This document shows positions 60,421 to 64,000 of a DNA stretch of 64,000 bases, one piece after another. The DNA lies in contig CM049306.1 in assembly GCA_026874595.1 (NCBI GenBank), positions 29,875,519 through 29,939,518 of the forward strand, in the 5' to 3' direction. Below the pieces are notes generated by a model. It saw only the letters and a program-made list of their open reading frames with translations, ran no database searches and had not been told where the DNA came from. The first letter of the stretch is position 1. Every line of letters begins with the position of its first letter. Origin of the DNA: Sipunculus nudus (lineage: Eukaryota; Annelida; Sipuncula; Golfingiida; Sipunculidae). The translations under genes were made by a program, and so were the position numbers.

Positions 60421-61470
60421 TTTATGTTAATTAAAATATCATGGTTTTCTACATGTCTTGTATCAACAAAACACAATTGTAACATTAGAAAATAGTTTGA
60501 ATTCAAGATTGTCCAAATAACATAGAGGTTCATAAAGGCCATAAAAAAGGGATTGTGAATCCTCCGGCAGTGTCACTGAAAATATCTTAAATGGCCAGTC
60601 CTATTAAAAAATGGAAGATAACTGAATTGCCTTGTTTCAGAAATCATGGTTTCTTGTTAATTAATTGCATGTCATCAGTTTAATTCACTAGTTATTCAAT
60701 TAATTGTGACACCCTTAACCATTTTGTGTGGTCTGACATTCTTTGAATGAAAATTCTCATGGTAATGTTTCAGAGAGACAGCGTGCTCGTATAAAAATTT
60801 GTCAGTTTTGTTACAAATATTCACAAGGGAAGGGTGTACAGTGCAGTTTACCCATCACAATGTTGGATGTCCTTTTTATCATTGAGCTGTTGACATTTGA
60901 TAAAAATTGGTGATATTAGGTAATAAAGGTTTACATTCAAGGATGTACCCCGCCCTCTTAATCTGCAGGATCCTCGCTTTGTTCCTCCTCCCACTCAAAT
61001 TGTTCTTCAAGTATTGTCCCCGACCCATTATGAGGGTATAAAGATAATGTTATCCTTAGTTGTAAGTGCAGGTTAGTTTTGATAGCTTATCTTGGTTACA
61101 TATTCATATCATAGAACCTCTACAAAGTGTACTTCACAAGCCTCTGTACTCAGTGCTTAATCGCAACAGCTAAGGTAATCCTGCTAATGATGCTTCAAAG
61201 TGATGCTGTTTATAGCTGTATTCTTTCACTTAATCCTTCATATCCCTGTGTAGACATAAGGCTGCAGGTTCTAGCTACAGATAGGGAAATGAGAGAGAAT
61301 CATTTTAGATGAGTAATAACTCTTATTTATGCTAATTTATTAGGAAAGACAATATGACACTGTTGTTAGGTACAGTGTCATCACTTCACTAACGATGAAA
61401 ACATGAAATAATGGATAGGTTTTGTGTCTTGATAGGTAGTGTAAAACATGTCCTCAAACACAGGTTTCAT
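60421..61470. other. Non-coding intronic stretch
   Basis: Nothing recognised. Confidence 0.5.
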
Positions 61471-62238
61471 ATCACAACATCACTGGTAGAGAAAACATGG
61501 AAATATTGATATGATAAGTTTTGATACCTTTCATGACATCACTGGCAGAAAAAAAATGATGTCATTTGTGGGTTTACGGTCATGACATCACTGGCAGAGA
61601 AAACATGATGTCATTTGTAGGTTTACTGTCATGACATAACTGGTAAAGAAAACATGACATCATTTGTAGGTTTTACTGTCATGACATCACTGTCAGAGAA
61701 AACATGATGTCATTTGAAGGTTTACTGTCATGACATCACTGGCAGAGAAAACATGACATCATATGCAGGTTCACTGTCTTGACATTGCTCGCTGAGAATG
61801 TTAGATGACATCATATGTAGGTTCAATGTCATGACATCACTGGCAGAGAAAACATGATGTCATTTGTAGGTTTACTGTCATGACATCACTGACAGAGAAA
61901 ACATGTCATTTGTGGGTCTACTGTCATGACATTACTGGTAAAGAAAACATGATATCATTTGTAGGTTTTACTGTCATGACATCACTGTCAGAGAAAATAT
62001 GATGTCATTTGAAGGTTTACTGTCATGACATCACTGGCAGAGAAAACATGACATCATATGTAGGTTCACTGTCTTGACATTGCTGGCTGAGAAAGTTAGA
62101 TGACATCATACATGGGCTCATGTCATGACATCATTGGCAGAAAAAACATGACATCGTACATGGGCTCCATGTCATGACATCACTGTCAGAGAAAACATCA
62201 TCATACATAGGTTCACTGTCTTGACATCACCAGTGCTA
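61471..62238. repeat. 49-bp minisatellite with a six-unit higher-order pattern
   Basis: About 15 units of CATGACATCACTGGCAGAGA plus AAACATGATGTCATTTGTAG and GTTTACTGT. A divergent unit (TTGACATTGCTSGCTGAGAA) recurs at 61781 and 62076, 295 bp or six units apart. Each unit carries TGACATCA and, usually, its inverse TGATGTCA. Confidence 0.9.
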
Positions 62239-62388
62239 GTGTGTGGCTATTATTGCTTCATGTCCAATACCTTATTGACACTGATCATAAGAAGTCAGTA
62301 CAACATCACTTATGGGAGAGGACATGCAGCTGCCTTAAGAAGTATAATTTCAAACATTGGTGGCACATCACTGATATTTATCTGATCA

Positions 62389-62830
62389 CATGATATTTAT
62401 CTTGTATCATCATTATCACTGTGACATGATATTTATCTTGTATCATCATTATCACTGTGACATGATATTTATCTTGTATCATCATTATCACTGTGACATG
62501 ATATTTATCTTGTATCATCATTATCACTGTGACATGATATTTATCTTGTATCATCATTATCACTGTGACATGATATTTATCTTGTATCATCATTATCACT
62601 GTGACATGATATTTATCTTGTATCATCATTATCACTGTGACATGATATTTATCTTGTATCATCATTATCACTGTGACATGATATTTATCTTGTATCATGA
62701 TTATCAACATTGGTGGCACATCACTGTGACATGATATTTATCTTGTATCATCATTATCACTGTGACATGATGTTTATCTTGTATCATCATTATCACTGTG
62801 ACATGATATTTATCTTGTATCATCATTATC
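62389..62830. repeat. 36-bp minisatellite
   Basis: About 12 units built from GATATTTATCTTGTATCATC plus ATTATCACTGTGACAT. The first eight look identical. A duplicated left-flank segment (ACATTGGTGGCACATCACTG) interrupts the array at about 62706-62727. Since 36 is divisible by three, both strands stay open for more than 110 codons without being genes. Confidence 0.93.
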
Positions 62831-64000
62831 AACAGAATTGACATTAAATCAATGACATAGCATGAAGGAGTTACAGTTGTTTGGTAATTAATTGTTAATA
62901 ATTCAGTGATGTAATTTGAAAATATAAAAAATGTATAAACACTGAGTGTATGGTTTTGGGTAGAAATCCTCACTCAAATCCAGAATTTGTCATGAGGTTT
63001 TATAATTGCAGTTTAGAAATTCTTCAGTCCTCTTCAGAGGTCAGTTTTAGCAGTATGAAAGTCTAAAGTATTGGATGATGTCTTAGAGACTGCCACACAG
63101 CTTATAAACCCTCTGCTCTCAAAGCAGAACCTCTCAGCTTATTTAGGCTAGAACAGGGAGTAATTAGCCACTAATTACAGAGATGACAGCGTGCAGGCTG
63201 TGACACGGATCTCCCCGACCTTAAAATTCACTGGCACAGTATGGTTTATGAAGCACTTCTAACCCCTTTGTGAATGTATGAAGTAAAAAATACAGTATAT
63301 CATTATTATGTACAGTTGTCAGATAAATACTGCTGGGTCCGAAAAATTATTTGATGCTGTGAAGTCTTAGTGTTGTGGATTCTAGCCGGCTCATTCTTGT
63401 TATGTGCGTGTGTGTATGTTACACATACTACAGTAAGGGGCAATCAGCCACCAAGTACTGTCATTAATGAGTGGATGGTAATAACTGAATGCATCACTAC
63501 TCGGTCCTGTGTACAGGCAATACAGTACACGTTATCATACAGTATATCAGTAATGTATTATAATACATGTTACAGGGCTTGGGGCTTGCTTGGTCTGATT
63601 ACAACCACTGGTATCATCTGATCATAGATCAGAAACATTGGAGTGTTGGTCCACTGAACATGAATACTTGGGAACACAAAAATCTCAGGAATAGATCTTT
63701 AAACAGAAGCACAGCAGTAATTTTCAGGGGGAACATTGAGATTTTGGATGGATAAATGCATTGTCGGAATGGATTTTTTTTTCAGGGGGGGGGGGGGACA
63801 TGGAAAACATGATCATGTTATTCTAGGCAATATAGACATGGGGAAACACATATGTTAAAATATATCCACTGAATAAATATAGTGGTTGGGAAACGAAAAG
63901 TTTCAGGTCCTGGAGTTTGGAACATGCATGAAAGTGTGTTCCAGGGAATACATGGTGATTTGACATCTTAATAGCCTCCATTTTTCTGGGGAATATAGAG
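62831..64000. other. Non-coding intronic stretch
   Basis: It contains a paired homeodomain-type site at 63160-63178 and a G13 run at 63785-63797. No LDB exon or other gene recognised. Confidence 0.5.
63160..63178. promoter_or_regulatory. Palindromic homeodomain site (two TAATTA cores)
   Basis: GTAATTAGCCACTAATTAC is a perfect inverted repeat with a 3-bp spacer, followed by GATGACAG, a TALE-type TGACAG word. TAATTA is the core bound by many homeodomains, including LIM-homeodomain proteins. Function is inferred. Confidence 0.4.

Larger units (their letters stand above)
53982..64000 (+). other. LDB intron downstream of the N-terminal exon (continues past window)
   Basis: It opens with GTAAGG. 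No sequence encoding the expected next LDB segment was seen up to 64000, so the intron extends beyond the window. Contents are listed separately. Confidence 0.75.

Noticed and set aside
62378-62734. Open frames of 113-114 codons on both strands encoding 12-residue repeats
   Set aside because: They come from a 36-bp minisatellite; the mirror-image openness on both strands and lack of any gene context show they are not genes.
1-64000. CRISPR arrays, prokaryotic operons or viral genes
   Set aside because: Tandem arrays lack the repeat-spacer pattern of CRISPR, and no bacterial, phage or viral coding sequence was seen.

Overview
The window reads as a gene-poor, AT-rich stretch of an animal genome, most likely a bivalve mollusc. 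This is inferred from the dense Helitron-like non-autonomous elements with (GTCC)n tracts, TGACCT-rich tandem units and the ATGCCCCCGCC hairpin family. There is no prokaryotic signature, no long ORF and no complete gene.

The one gene that can be named is a LIM-domain-binding factor (LDB/CLIM/Chip) on the + strand. A 63-codon exon at 53793-53981 carries residues DPFYSSPFSQFYRRHTPYM and the RIYELNKRLQ segment typical of LDB1/LDB2, and ends at a clean phase-0 GTAAGG donor. Its dimerisation domain and LIM-interaction domain would lie beyond the right edge. Inside this exon, at 53905/53906, is what looks like a second 3' splice site. Two GC-rich upstream candidate first exons (11981-12036 and 18118-18152) each end with two spare bases, exactly the phase needed to join it. 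If this is right, most of the window is the giant first intron of an LDB gene with three alternative starts.

Layout: 1-12 kb holds sparse sequence, two hAT-type MITEs (2890, 10896), Helitron-like elements at 6.2 and 8.5-10.3 kb, and candidate exon 1a. 12-18 kb holds an inverted-repeat DNA element, a Helitron-like array with another nested in it, a unique GC-richer block and candidate exon 1b. 18.9-25.7 kb is a nest of Helitron-like elements whose insertion borders can be read against an uninterrupted duplicate. 25.7-40 kb holds another complete copy (29.7-32.3 kb), a 34-bp tandem array and a tRNA-derived SINE. 40-51 kb is again almost all mobile DNA, including a hAT element with a perfect 8-bp duplication. 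51-54 kb is unique sequence leading to the LDB exon. 54-64 kb is the following intron, with a G-quadruplex-type tract, a long hairpin, a 2.8-kb Helitron-like element and two tandem arrays (49 bp and 36 bp).

Every Helitron-like copy that can be oriented points the same way as the LDB gene. All calls come from reading the sequence alone; no database search was run.
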